Shown: positions 17,252-25,114 of the stretch, in pieces
Position numbering within the stretch: the first letter of the stretch is position 1
Layout of the letters: each line of letters starts with the position of its first letter
Notes under the pieces: model-generated
The model's input: the letters and a program-made list of their open reading frames with translations, nothing else
The model's database searches: none
What the model was told of the DNA's origin: nothing
Position numbers and translations under genes: made by a program
Assembly (NCBI RefSeq): GCF_042650605.1
Contig: NZ_JBHSBN010000008.1
Location: 62,001-126,000, forward strand
DNA: 64,000 nt
Reading direction: 5' to 3'
Origin: Micromonospora_J zhanjiangensis
GTDB taxonomy: Bacteria; Actinomycetota; Actinomycetes; Mycobacteriales; Micromonosporaceae

Positions 17252-19271
17252 CGTTACGGCGTCGACGCATCAGGACGATGCCGCCGAGCGCGGCCGCCCC
17301 GAGCATTCCGACACCGCCCGCAGCGAGGCCGGTGCTGCTGCCCGAACCGCCGCCGTCGCCGCCGTCGACCGAGCCGCTGGGCGCGACGATCAGTTCACCC
17401 TCGGCGCACGAGCCCTTGAGCTCGTAGTGCCCGGGCTCGGCGTCGTCCGAGATCTCGACCGTGGCCCAGTACACGAACTTGTGCTCGCGGCCCTGGTCAC
17501 CCTCGTCACCGTGCTCGCCGCGGCCGCCCTGCTCGCCGCGACCGCCCCAGTCACCGTGCTCGCCGCGGCCGCCCTGCTCGCCGCGACCGCCCCAGTCACC
17601 GTGCTCGCCGCGGCCGCCCTGCTCGCCGCGACCGCCCCAGTCACCCTGCTCGCCGCGGCCGCCCTGCGGTCCGCCCTGGGTTCCGCCAGCGCCCGGTGCG
17701 GTGCCTTGGGTTCCGCCGGGGGCGCCCGGTGCGGTGCCTTGGGTTCCGCCGGGGGCGCCCGGTGCGGTGCCTTGGGTTCCGCCGGGAGCACCGGGTGCGG
17801 TGCCTTGGGTTCCGCCGGGGGCGCCCGGTGCGGTGCCTTGGGTTCCGCCGGGGGCGCCCGGTGCGGTGCCTTGGGTTCCGCCGGGGGCGCCCGGTGCGGT
17901 GCCTTGGGTTCCGCCGGGGGCGCCCGGTGCGGTGCCTTGGGTTCCGCCGGGAGCGCCCGGTGCGGTGCCCTGGGTTCCGCCGGGAGCACCGGGTGCGGTG
18001 CCCTGGGTTCCGCCCGCGGCGCGCTGCGCCCAGCCCTCCTCCTGCTCGGCGCCGGTCCACAGCCGCAAGCTGCGGTCCGACTGCTCGCTCAGGAATTGGC
18101 TGATGGACGAGTCGAGCTGCGGTCCGCCCTGGGTTCCGCCGGGGGCGCCCGGTGCGGTGCCCTGGGTTCCGCCGGGGGCGCCCGGTGCGGTGCCCTGGGT
18201 TCCGCCGGGAGCACCGGGTGCGGTGCCTTGGGTTCCGCCGGGGGCGCCCGGTGCGGTGCCCTGGGTTCCGCCGGGAGCACCGGGTGCGCCGCCCTGCGGT
18301 CCACCTTGCGGTCCGCCCTGCGGTCCGCCCTGCGGTCCGCCCTGCGGTCCGCCCTGCGGTCCGCCCTGCGGTCCGCCCTGGGATCCGCCCTGCGGTCCGC
18401 CCTGGGATCCGCCCTGCGGTCCGCCCTGGGATCCGCCCTGCGGTCCGCCCTGGGATCCGCCCTGCGGGCCGTGCCAGCCGTGGTCGTGAACCCCGCTGTT
18501 CTCGCCCGCACTCTCGTGGCCGCCCCAGCTGTGACCACCCCGGTGGTCACCGTGCTCGGGCGACTCCTCCTCGTCGGCCTCGTGGTCCTTCTTGTTCTCC
18601 CAGCGACCCAACTCCTCGTCGGATTCGTGGTCCTTCTTGTTCTTCCAGGCGCCCATCTCCTCGTCCTGGGCGCTGGTCGACTCCTCCTCGTCCGACTTCT
18701 CGTGCTTCTTGGAGTCGTCCCTCCCCTTCTCGTCCTTCTTTCCCTTCTCGTGCTTCTTGTCCTTCTCGTGCTTCTTGGAGTCGTCCTTCCCCTTTTCGTC
18801 CTTCTTGCCCTCGCCGCCCGGGGCCGGGTCGGTCAGGCCGGAGCTGGCGGCGGTCCCGCCCAGGTCGTAGCCCTCCAGCGGCTGGCCCATCGACCCACCG
18901 AACCACTGCGGGGTCCGGCCCTCGTCGCCGCGGTCCTTGTCGCTGCGGTCCTTGTCGCCGCGGTCCTCGTCGCCCCGGTCGCCCCGGTCGGACTTGCGGT
19001 AGTCGCGGTAGTCGTCCTTCTTCGGCTTCAGCTTGACCTTGCCGGTGACCTCGGACCACGCGGTCGCGTGCTCCTGCGGGTCGTCGCAGATCTGGTAGAT
19101 GGCTGCCTCGTGGCCGGGTTTGACGGCCTTCGGCTTGGTGAAGATCGCGCCCTCTTGCCCTTGGTGGTGCGGTCCCCCGTCCGCCAAGGCGGCGCCGGGG
19201 GCAAACACGAGGAGGGAGGCGCCGCCCAGCGCGGCGCCGGCGATCATCTTGCCGAGGAACTTCTTGGACAT
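17235..19271 (-). CDS. Secreted, C-terminally anchored repeat-rich surface protein
   Basis: Protein of 678 aa. It has a signal peptide (1-31, ending GAALA), then a beta-rich segment (about 42-85) with the first cysteine (C62). A long insert of about 510 residues follows: Lys/Asp/Glu/His-rich charged stretches, GGPQ/GGSQ repeats, 11-residue GTQGTAPGAPG repeats interrupted by a unique island, and GRGEQGDWG-type repeats. A second beta segment then carries the other cysteine (C622, ELKGSCAEGEL). The protein ends with a hydrophobic helix and RRRR. No LPxTG is present. The ATG at 19271 has AAGGGTG 9 nt upstream, while the GTG 12 bases earlier overlaps that site. It is next to a class F sortase. Exact function is unknown. 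Confidence 0.85.
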   Translation of the reverse strand: MSKKFLGKMIAGAALGGASLLVFAPGAALADGGPHHQGQEGAIFTKPKAVKPGHEAAIYQICDDPQEHATAWSEVTGKVKLKPKKDDYRDYRKSDRGDRGDEDRGDKDRSDKDRGDEGRTPQWFGGSMGQPLEGYDLGGTAASSGLTDPAPGGEGKKDEKGKDDSKKHEKDKKHEKGKKDEKGRDDSKKHEKSDEEESTSAQDEEMGAWKNKKDHESDEELGRWENKKDHEADEEESPEHGDHRGGHSWGGHESAGENSGVHDHGWHGPQGGSQGGPQGGSQGGPQGGSQGGPQGGSQGGPQGGPQGGPQGGPQGGPQGGPQGGPQGGAPGAPGGTQGTAPGAPGGTQGTAPGAPGGTQGTAPGAPGGTQGTAPGAPGGTQGGPQLDSSISQFLSEQSDRSLRLWTGAEQEEGWAQRAAGGTQGTAPGAPGGTQGTAPGAPGGTQGTAPGAPGGTQGTAPGAPGGTQGTAPGAPGGTQGTAPGAPGGTQGTAPGAPGGTQGTAPGAPGGTQGTAPGAPGGTQGTAPGAGGTQGGPQGGRGEQGDWGGRGEQGGRGEHGDWGGRGEQGGRGEHGDWGGRGEQGGRGEHGDEGDQGREHKFVYWATVEISDDAEPGHYELKGSCAEGELIVAPSGSVDGGDGGGSGSSTGLAAGGVGMLGAAALGGIVLMRRRRNDGAAL
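17511..17664. repeat. Three tandem copies of a 45-nt unit
   Basis: The 45-nt unit codes for GGRGEQGGRGEHGDW on the minus strand. The three copies are almost identical, including synonymous positions, suggesting recent expansion or homogenisation. They lie just N-terminal of the last beta segment of the surface protein. Confidence 0.85.
17676..18013. repeat. About ten tandem copies of a 33-nt unit
   Basis: The unit codes for GTQGTAPGAPG on the minus strand. Copies differ mainly by GGGGGCGCCC versus GGGAGCACC variants and CTTGGG versus CCTGGG, which mark sub-families. The period of 11 residues is not a strict Gly-X-Y collagen pattern. Confidence 0.9.
18127..18468. repeat. Second 33-nt repeat block and adjacent 12-nt (GGPQ/GGSQ) block
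   Basis: About five more 33-nt units (about 18127-18290) are separated from the first block by a unique stretch (about 18015-18125). They are followed by a run of 12-nt units coding for GGPQ or GGSQ up to about 18468. The array is prone to slippage, so copy number may vary between strains and assemblies. Confidence 0.85.
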
Positions 19272-19714
19272 GACGTGAGTCACCCTTCGGCTGGTTGTCT
19301 GTCGGGCCCGGCGGGAGCCGAACCAGCACCGACGCTAGCCGGGTTGATGGCTTTCGTCCGTAATAATCCGAAGATTTCTCCATTGCCGGACTAGGCGGGT
19401 TCTTTGTGCTATCTCGGCTTCTGCCGCCTACCGCCCCCGTAGACCGCGATCACCGGCGAAGGCACCGGCTGGCGCCTTCGGGCCTTTCTCGGTTCGGCCG
19501 CGTCGCTCAGCCTGGTGGAGATCCGACTTTCCGGTTTCGCCGACAACATCCGCGATTCACCGGATCGGGTGGTCGGGCCCGTTTCCCGATCGGGTGACCG
19601 GACCCCTGGGTCGCCCGAGGCGTCCGCCGGTCGGCCGAAGCCGCAAATCCGGAATGTCGGATGCGACGCCGTCGTTGGACCCACCCGTATGCCCCCGACC
19701 GAAAGGCAACCATC
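19272..19714. other. Long divergent intergenic region (443 bp)
   Basis: The region lies between the surface-protein gene and the lysozyme-like gene. It holds a locally AT-rich stretch (about 19345-19400, CGTAATAATCCGAAG) that suits divergent promoters. A small hairpin (GAAGGC...GCCTTC, about 19456-19479) and partial direct repeats of ATCGGGTG (about 19560-19605) are also present. I looked for a c-di-AMP riboswitch, common before cell-wall hydrolase genes in actinobacteria, and did not find a convincing one here. No coding sequence is seen. Confidence 0.6.
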
Positions 19715-20452
19715 GTGAAGACGGCCTTCAATCGATGGCTTCCGGCCATCGCGCGTACCTTCCCCAGTCACGTGCTGGTCCGGGCCTCCCGGGTGCCCAC
19801 CCAGCGCAAGGCGCTGCTGGCCGCGACCGGCCTGACCGCCGCCGCGGCGCTGGCCGGCGGCCAGGTCGCCGCCGGCGCCGCGGCGACCACGGCCGCCCCG
19901 GCCGCCACCCCGGGTGCCACGGCGGTGGAGCCGAATGCGGCGCCGAAGCCGGGCAAGGGGACGTCGTCGGCCGCCCCGGCCCCGGCCGCGGACGTCGCGC
20001 CGACGCCGTCGATGGCCGACCTCATCCCGTACGGCACCCAGGGCGCCCAGTCCAGCGTGCGGCTCTCGCCCGAGCAGGTGGACAACGCCCGGACCATCGT
20101 GCGGACCGCGAAGCGGGCGGGTGTCGGCGAACGGGGTGCGGTGATCGGCGTGGCCACCGCCCTGCAGGAGTCGAAGCTGAACAACTTCGGCCACCTGGGC
20201 TACCTCAACGACCACGACTCGCTCGGCCTGTTCCAGCAGCGGCCGTCCACGGGTTGGGGCTCGCCCGACCAGGTGACCGATCCGCAGTACGCCTCGTCGG
20301 CCTTCTTCGAGGGGCTCAAGCGGGTCAACGGTTGGCAGAACATGCCGCTGACCGACGCGGCGCAGACCGTGCAGGTGTCGGCGTATCCGTTCGCCTACGC
20401 CCAGTGGGAGCGGCAGGCGGCCGACCTCGTCCGGCAGTTGTGGAACCAGTGA
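19715..20452 (+). CDS. Secreted lysozyme-like (transglycosylase-fold) protein
   Basis: Protein of 245 aa. The start chosen is GTG 19715, 8 nt after GAAAGG. A hydrophobic segment (ALLAATGLTAAAALAGG, about 31-47) acts as signal peptide or anchor. A 45-residue Ala/Pro linker follows, then a compact C-terminal domain (about 115-245). The domain has VATALQESKLNN with a Glu in the catalytic position of lysozyme-like folds, then DSLGLFQQRPSTGWG and AYAQWERQAADLVRQLW. This pattern is common in actinobacterial secreted peptidoglycan-active proteins, but I cannot name the exact family. It probably acts on cell-wall glycan outside the membrane. A strong terminator follows. Confidence 0.75.
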   Translation: MKTAFNRWLPAIARTFPSHVLVRASRVPTQRKALLAATGLTAAAALAGGQVAAGAAATTAAPAATPGATAVEPNAAPKPGKGTSSAAPAPAADVAPTPSMADLIPYGTQGAQSSVRLSPEQVDNARTIVRTAKRAGVGERGAVIGVATALQESKLNNFGHLGYLNDHDSLGLFQQRPSTGWGSPDQVTDPQYASSAFFEGLKRVNGWQNMPLTDAAQTVQVSAYPFAYAQWERQAADLVRQLWNQ

Positions 20453-20467
20453 GCGACGAAGATCCCG

Positions 20468-20509
20468 GCCCGGGCCGGGCCCCCGGTGGGGGCCCGGCCC
20501 GGGCTTTTT
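20468..20509 (+). terminator. Rho-independent terminator
   Basis: A 17-bp perfect stem (20468-20484 with 20488-20504), a 3-nt loop and a T5 run directly after the stem, 15 nt beyond the lysozyme-like gene. This is the most classical intrinsic terminator in the window. Confidence 0.93.
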
Positions 20510-20574
20510 CGTCCGGACTTGTGGCAGGTGGGCGCCCCGGCGCATAGAGTTTCGTCATTGTTGCGGTGTTGTCA

Positions 20575-20588
20575 TGGAAGCGCTCCCA
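20575..20588. promoter_or_regulatory. CebR/CelR-type operator before the cellulase gene
   Basis: TGGAAGCGCTCCCA matches the known 14-bp operator of CelR/CebR LacI-family regulators (TGGGAGCGCTCCCA) with one change. It lies about 150 bp upstream of the cellulase ATG and about 25 bp after a -10-like TAGAGT (20545-20550). Repression relieved by cello-oligosaccharides is expected. The match is seen; regulation is inferred. Confidence 0.72.
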
Positions 20589-20736
20589 TGTAACAATTCC
20601 CGCAGCGCGAGCCGCACCAGTACCACGGACGCCGAGGGCAACCGGGATCCTCCGGACGGCGTCGACCCCCACCACCCCCTTTATCCGGCCGTCCCCGCAT
20701 CCCGGGACGCCGGCCTGCCCAAGGAGATCAGTGGCA

Positions 20737-22524
20737 ATGAGTGTGTGGAACAGGCTGACCGGCCGCCGCAAGGCGACCGCGCTGGCGGGCGCGAGTGCGC
20801 TGCTCGTCGGCGGTCTGGTCACCGTCCCCGCGTCCATGGCACAAGCGGCCGCCGGCTGCGACGTCGCCTACACGACCAACGACTGGGCCGGCGGGTTCAC
20901 CGCCAGCATCACCATCAAGAACCTCGGCGACTCGCTGAGCAACTGGACCCTCGGCTGGACGTTCCCCAACTCCAGCCAGAAGGTGCAGCAGGGCTGGTCT
21001 GCCACGTTCACCCAGACCGGCCAGCAGGTGACCGCGAAGAGCCTGTCCTACAACGGCTCGCTGGGCACCGGCGCCTCCACCAACATCGGCTTCAACGGGG
21101 CGTGGAGCGGCAGCAACCCCAAGCCGACCTCGTTCACCCTCAACGGCGTGACCTGCACCGGCGGCACCACCCCCACCACGGGTGGCCCGACGGGTGGCCC
21201 CACCGGCAACCCGACCAGCAGCCCGACCGGAGGACCCACGGGTAACCCGACCACGCCGCCGGCGGGCACCCGGGTCGACAACCCGTACGCCGGGGCCAAG
21301 GGCTACGTGAACCCGGAGTGGAAGGCCAAGGCGGACGCCGAGCCGGGCGGTAACCGGGTCTCCAACAACCCGACCGCGGTGTGGATCGACCGGATCGCCG
21401 CCATCAACGGCACCCCGAACAGCAGCTCCAACGGTGCGATGGGAGTGCGCGACCACCTGGACGCGGCAGTTGCCCAGGGGGCCGGCTACATCCAGTTCGT
21501 CATCTACAACCTGCCCGGCCGGGACTGCTCGGCGCTGGCCTCCAACGGCGAACTCGGGCCGGACGAGCTGCCCCGCTACAAGTCGGAGTACATCGACCCG
21601 ATCGCCGCGATCCAGGGCGACGCGAAGTACCGCAACCTGCGGATCGTCAACATCATCGAGATCGACTCGCTGCCCAACCTGGTGACCAACACCTCGGGCA
21701 ACGCGGGCGGCACGGTGATGTGCGACACCGTGAAGGCCAACGGCGCCTACGTCAACGGCGTCGGCTACGCGCTGGCCAAGCTGGGCGCGATCGGCAACGT
21801 CTACAACTACATCGACGCCGCGCACCACGGCTGGATCGGCTGGGACAGCAACTTCGGCCCGGTCGCCGACCAGCTCAAGGCGGCCGCCGTGGCCTCCGGC
21901 AGCACCGTGAACAACGTGGCCGGCTTCATCACCAACACGGCGAACTACTCGGCGCTGACCGAGCCGTACATCAAGGTCACCGACTCGGTGAACGGGCAGA
22001 CCGTGCGGCAGTCCAAGTGGATCGACTGGAACCAGTACGTCGACGAGCTGTCGTTCGCCCAGGCGTTCCGGCAGAAGCTGGTCTCGGTCGGCTTCCGCTC
22101 GGACATCGGCATGCTGATCGACACCTCGCGCAACGGTTGGGGCGGCTCGGCCCGGCCCACCGGCCCTGGCCCGTCGACCAGCGTGGACGCCTACGTGGAC
22201 GGTGGCCGGATCGACCGTCGGCTGCACGCCGGCAACTGGTGCAACCAGAACGGCGCCGGCCTCGGCGAGCGGCCCAAGGCGGCCCCGGCCAGCGGCATCG
22301 ACGCGTACGTCTGGGTGAAGCCGCCGGGTGAGTCGGACGGTTCCAGCAAGGAGATCCCGAACAACGAGGGCAAGGGCTTCGACCGGATGTGCGACCCGAC
22401 GTACACCGGCAACGCCCGCAACGGCAACAACATGAGTGGCGCGATGCCCGACGCGCCGATCTCCGGTGCCTGGTTCTCCGCCCAGTTCCGCCAGCTGATG
22501 GCGAACGCCTACCCGGCGCTCTGA
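20737..22524 (+). CDS. Secreted GH6 cellulase (cellobiohydrolase-type) with N-terminal CBM2
   Basis: Enzyme of 595 aa: signal peptide (1-33, ending AQAAA), CBM2 cellulose-binding module (about 35-140) with the exposed tryptophans and the CDV...VTC cysteine pair, a Thr/Gly/Pro linker (TTGGPTGGPTGNPT, about 142-175), then a GH6 catalytic domain. GH6 signatures include YNLPGRDCSALASNGE, EIDSLPNLVTN, NYIDAAHHGWIGWDSN and DTSRNGWGG. It cleaves beta-1,4-glucan from the non-reducing side and releases cellobiose outside the cell. The ATG at 20737 lies 10 nt from AAGGAG. A CelR/CebR-like operator and a terminator flank it. The exo mode is inferred from loop-rich GH6 relatives. Confidence 0.93.
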   Translation: MSVWNRLTGRRKATALAGASALLVGGLVTVPASMAQAAAGCDVAYTTNDWAGGFTASITIKNLGDSLSNWTLGWTFPNSSQKVQQGWSATFTQTGQQVTAKSLSYNGSLGTGASTNIGFNGAWSGSNPKPTSFTLNGVTCTGGTTPTTGGPTGGPTGNPTSSPTGGPTGNPTTPPAGTRVDNPYAGAKGYVNPEWKAKADAEPGGNRVSNNPTAVWIDRIAAINGTPNSSSNGAMGVRDHLDAAVAQGAGYIQFVIYNLPGRDCSALASNGELGPDELPRYKSEYIDPIAAIQGDAKYRNLRIVNIIEIDSLPNLVTNTSGNAGGTVMCDTVKANGAYVNGVGYALAKLGAIGNVYNYIDAAHHGWIGWDSNFGPVADQLKAAAVASGSTVNNVAGFITNTANYSALTEPYIKVTDSVNGQTVRQSKWIDWNQYVDELSFAQAFRQKLVSVGFRSDIGMLIDTSRNGWGGSARPTGPGPSTSVDAYVDGGRIDRRLHAGNWCNQNGAGLGERPKAAPASGIDAYVWVKPPGESDGSSKEIPNNEGKGFDRMCDPTYTGNARNGNNMSGAMPDAPISGAWFSAQFRQLMANAYPAL

Positions 22525-22550
22525 TCCGGTAGGGACCAGCAGGACAACGC

Positions 22551-22595
22551 AGACGCCCCCCGTTCCCGCCGACAGGCGGCGGACGGGGGGCGTCT
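22551..22595 (+). terminator. Hairpin after the cellulase gene
   Basis: Thirteen-base perfect arms (22551-22563 and 22583-22595) with a smaller inner stem (CGCC/GGCG). The hairpin lies between the cellulase stop and the convergent unknown gene, so it can serve both strands. Confidence 0.85.
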
Positions 22596-22615
22596 CGTCG
22601 GATGCCCGGTCGGGC

Positions 22616-22981
22616 TCAGGGGACGGTGCGTTCCACCGCCGCCCGGCCATCCTCGTCGAGGTCGTGACGGGCCCGCTCGACGTTGGTCGGCGTCGGGTCC
22701 TGGCCACGGGCCTTCGCCAGGTCCTCGGCCTCCCACGGCTGCTCGGCCCCGGTCCGGTAGCCGGCGGCGTTGTTCGAGCCGGCACCGTACGGGTCGCCGA
22801 GCAGGTCCTCCGTGTCGGACCGGTCCGTCGGTTTCTCGCCCGGTGCCGTGAAGGTGGGCGTGTCCGGGTCGGCGCCGCCGTCGGTGGCCAGTTGAGGCAC
22901 CGTGCTCTCGTCCCGCACCGCCGACCGCACCTCGGGCGACTCCTCCAGCGGGCGCCCGCTGTTCCGATCACGTGCCGTCAT
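22616..22981 (-). CDS. Small hydrophilic protein of unknown function
   Basis: Protein of 121 aa beginning MTARDRNSGRPLEESPEV. It is acidic, rich in Asp, Glu, Pro and Arg, with no membrane segment, no cysteine and no recognisable domain. The middle (TEDLLGDPYGAGSNNAAGYRTG) and end (NVERARHDLDEDGRAAVERTVP) look like short conserved motifs rather than random tail. Codon use is typical of the region and GGAGAGCCG precedes the ATG. It is convergent with the cellulase gene and unlinked by overlap to other genes. It is probably intrinsically disordered; function unknown. Confidence 0.7.
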   Translation of the reverse strand: MTARDRNSGRPLEESPEVRSAVRDESTVPQLATDGGADPDTPTFTAPGEKPTDRSDTEDLLGDPYGAGSNNAAGYRTGAEQPWEAEDLAKARGQDPTPTNVERARHDLDEDGRAAVERTVP

Positions 22982-23054
22982 CGGCTCTCCGCCCTTCTGT
23001 CCGGTTGATTACGGCCACCAGTCCACGTACCCAGGATCGGCGGCCCCATGCGAC

Positions 23055-23089
23055 CGCGGCCGCCACCGTCGGTGACGGTGGCGGCCGCG
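23055..23089 (-). terminator. Perfect 16-bp hairpin after the symporter operon
   Basis: Arms 23055-23070 and 23074-23089 pair perfectly around GGT, 24 nt downstream of the small membrane-protein gene on the minus strand. Confidence 0.82.
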
Positions 23090-23113
23090 AGCCGGGGTCT
23101 CTGGGTACCCGGG

Positions 23114-23443
23114 TCAGGAGTCCCCGTCCCGGGCCGGCCGGTCGGCGTCCGGGCTGCCCTCCGGGGCCTGCGCCGGTCGCAGCCACTGGGAGACGAGGAA
23201 GAACAGCCCGAGGGCGAGCATTCCGAGCCCGGCCCACAGGTTGATCCGTACGCCCTGCGCCTTGTCGAGCTCGCTCTGCCCGTCGAGGAGGCCGACAACG
23301 GTGACGATCAGCCCGTACGCCAGGAAGAGGCCACCGATCACCCGGCGGATGTCGAACAGCCGGGCCGCGGCGGAGGACGTGCGCTGTTCCCGCTCGGTCT
23401 CGTCGACCTGCGGGTCGTTTGGTTCGGAGGTGTGGTCAGTCAT
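23114..23443 (-). CDS. Small two-helix membrane protein linked to the symporter
   Basis: Protein of 109 aa with a charged N-terminal tail (MTDHTSEPNDPQVDETE), a helix (IGGLFLAYGLIVTVVGLL, about 36-53), a short charged loop (DGQSELDKAQGVRIN), a second helix (LWAGLGMLALGLFFLVSQWL, about 69-88) and an acidic tail. It starts 15 nt after the symporter stop, with GAGGGAGTTCCGCG before the ATG, so it is co-transcribed. Several SSS transporters have small membrane partners; this may be an accessory subunit. That is inference from position only. No named family is recognised. Confidence 0.75.
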   Translation of the reverse strand: MTDHTSEPNDPQVDETEREQRTSSAAARLFDIRRVIGGLFLAYGLIVTVVGLLDGQSELDKAQGVRINLWAGLGMLALGLFFLVSQWLRPAQAPEGSPDADRPARDGDS

Positions 23444-23458
23444 CGCGGAACTCCCTCT

Positions 23459-25114
23459 TTAGAAGACCGGCAGGTAGAAGAGCACGGCCAGGGCGACCGC
23501 GATCACGCCGAGCAGCACCGGCGAGCGGTACCAGGCGGTGTCACCGACCAGCACGTCGCCCTTCAGGTCCACCCCGCCGAGTCCGGAGACCAGGCCGCGC
23601 AGTTCCTTGTCCGGCTTCGGGGTGGTCAGCGGGGTGAGGATCGCCGCGACGATCGCGACCAGGACGAACGCGATGCCGGCACCCCAGAAGCTCTCCTCCA
23701 GCTCCGAGTTGAAGTCGATGACGCCGCCCTTGTAGAGCAGGTACGTCGCGAGCGCGCCCAGGGTGCCGGTGAGCAGCGACCAGAAGCCGGCCCACGCGGT
23801 CATCCGCTTCCAGAACATGCCGATGATGAAGGTGGCGAACAGCGGCGCGTTGAACAGCGAGAACAGCGCCTGGATGTAGTTCATGATGTTGCTGAAGCCG
23901 GCCGCGATGAAGGCCGTGCCGATGCCGACCACGACACCGACGATGGTGGCGATCCGGCCCACCTTCAGGTAGTACCCGTCGGGCCGGTCCTTGCGGATGT
24001 AGGCCTGCCAGATGTCGTACGTGAAGACGGTGTTGAAGCCGCTGACGTTCGCCGCCATGCCGGCCATGAACGAGGCGAGCAGGCCGGTGACCGCGATGCC
24101 GAGCACGCCGTTGGGCAACAGGTCACGCATCAGCAGCGGGATGGCGTTGTTGTACTGCAGGTCGCCCTTGTCGGCTCCCAGCCCCTTCACGGTGACCAGG
24201 GCGACCAGGCCCGGGATCACGGTGACCGCCGGGATCAGCAGCTTCGGGTACGCGGCGATGATCGGGGTACGCCGCGCGGCGCTCATGTTCTTGGCCGACA
24301 GGGCACGCTGCACCTCGGCGAAATTGGTGGTCCAGTAACCGAACGACAGCACGAAACCGAGCCCGAAGACGATGCCCAGCCAATGCGCGCCGAGCGGGTT
24401 GCCGGTGCCGTTCGTGTCCGCCCAGGCGTGCAGTCCCGCCTCACCGAGTTCGCTGCCCCGGACCGCGTCGAACAGGCCGTGGATGCCGCCCACCTTGACC
24501 AGGCCGATCACCGTGATCGGGATGAGGCCGGCCAGGATGACGAAGAACTGGAGCACCTCGTTGTAGATGGCCGAGGAGAGGCCACCGATGGTGATGTAGG
24601 CCAGCACGATGGCCGCGCCCACCACGATCGAGAGCCACAGCGGCCAGCCGAGCAGGGCCTGCATGACCAGGGCCAGGGCGTACAGGTTGACCCCGGCGAT
24701 GAGCACCTGGGCGACCGCGAAGCTCAGCGCGTTCAGCAGGTGGGTCGGCCGGTTGAATCGCAACCGCAGGTACTCCGGCACGCTGCGGACCTTGGAGCCG
24801 TAGTAGAAGGGCATCATCACGATGCCCAGGAAGACCATCGCCGGTACGGCGCCGATCCAGTAGTAGTGCACGGTCATCATGCCGTACTGGGCGCCGTTGG
24901 CGGCCATACCCATGATCTCCAACGCGCCGAGGTTGGCCGACACGAAGGCCAGACCGGTCACCCAGGCCGGTAGGGAACGACCGGACAGGAAGAAGTCCAC
25001 GCTCGATTTGATCGCCCGTCGGGCGGCGAAACCGACCCCCAGGACCGTCACGAAGTACAGCGCCAGGAGCGTGTAGTCCAGCGCGTTCATATTGAGTCTC
25101 AGGCCGCCATCCAC
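23459..25114 (-). CDS. Sodium:solute symporter (SSS family)
   Basis: Integral membrane transporter of 551 aa with about 13-14 hydrophobic segments, using the sodium gradient for uptake. Family features are LDYTLLALYFVTVLGVGF at the N-terminus, VDFFLSGRSLPAW (SSS signature region), the GANLGALEI-like stretch SANLGALEIMGMAANGA and MAGMAANVSGFNTVFTYDI. The SGLT-like length and the residues around WVTGLAFVSANLGA resemble sugar/inositol-type members, but the substrate is not certain. The GTG at 25114 has AGGAG 7 nt upstream. It is followed by the small two-helix protein gene and a hairpin, so it forms a two-gene operon. Confidence 0.9.
   Translation of the reverse strand: MDGGLRLNMNALDYTLLALYFVTVLGVGFAARRAIKSSVDFFLSGRSLPAWVTGLAFVSANLGALEIMGMAANGAQYGMMTVHYYWIGAVPAMVFLGIVMMPFYYGSKVRSVPEYLRLRFNRPTHLLNALSFAVAQVLIAGVNLYALALVMQALLGWPLWLSIVVGAAIVLAYITIGGLSSAIYNEVLQFFVILAGLIPITVIGLVKVGGIHGLFDAVRGSELGEAGLHAWADTNGTGNPLGAHWLGIVFGLGFVLSFGYWTTNFAEVQRALSAKNMSAARRTPIIAAYPKLLIPAVTVIPGLVALVTVKGLGADKGDLQYNNAIPLLMRDLLPNGVLGIAVTGLLASFMAGMAANVSGFNTVFTYDIWQAYIRKDRPDGYYLKVGRIATIVGVVVGIGTAFIAAGFSNIMNYIQALFSLFNAPLFATFIIGMFWKRMTAWAGFWSLLTGTLGALATYLLYKGGVIDFNSELEESFWGAGIAFVLVAIVAAILTPLTTPKPDKELRGLVSGLGGVDLKGDVLVGDTAWYRSPVLLGVIAVALAVLFYLPVF

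Noticed and set aside
17698..18468. Collagen-like domain in the surface protein
   Set aside because: The dominant repeat is 11 residues (GTQGTAPGAPG), so glycine is not at every third position; a triple helix is not supported.
17235..19271. CRISPR array suggested by regular 33-nt repeats
   Set aside because: Repeats are directly adjacent with no spacers and they are coding; no cas genes are present.
17073..19394. Plus-strand frame across the surface-protein repeats (GALGSAGGARC repeats)
   Set aside because: The minus-strand frame has a signal peptide, anchor, ribosome site and family-like ends. The plus-strand repeats are only the complement of the same DNA repeats.
19384..19714. c-di-AMP riboswitch upstream of the lysozyme-like gene
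   Set aside because: The leader is long and the gene type is right, but I could not match the conserved core elements; left as unexplained leader.
23048..24973. Plus-strand frame antisense to the sodium symporter gene
   Set aside because: The minus strand encodes a clear SSS transporter with correct membrane helices; the plus frame is hydrophilic shadow.
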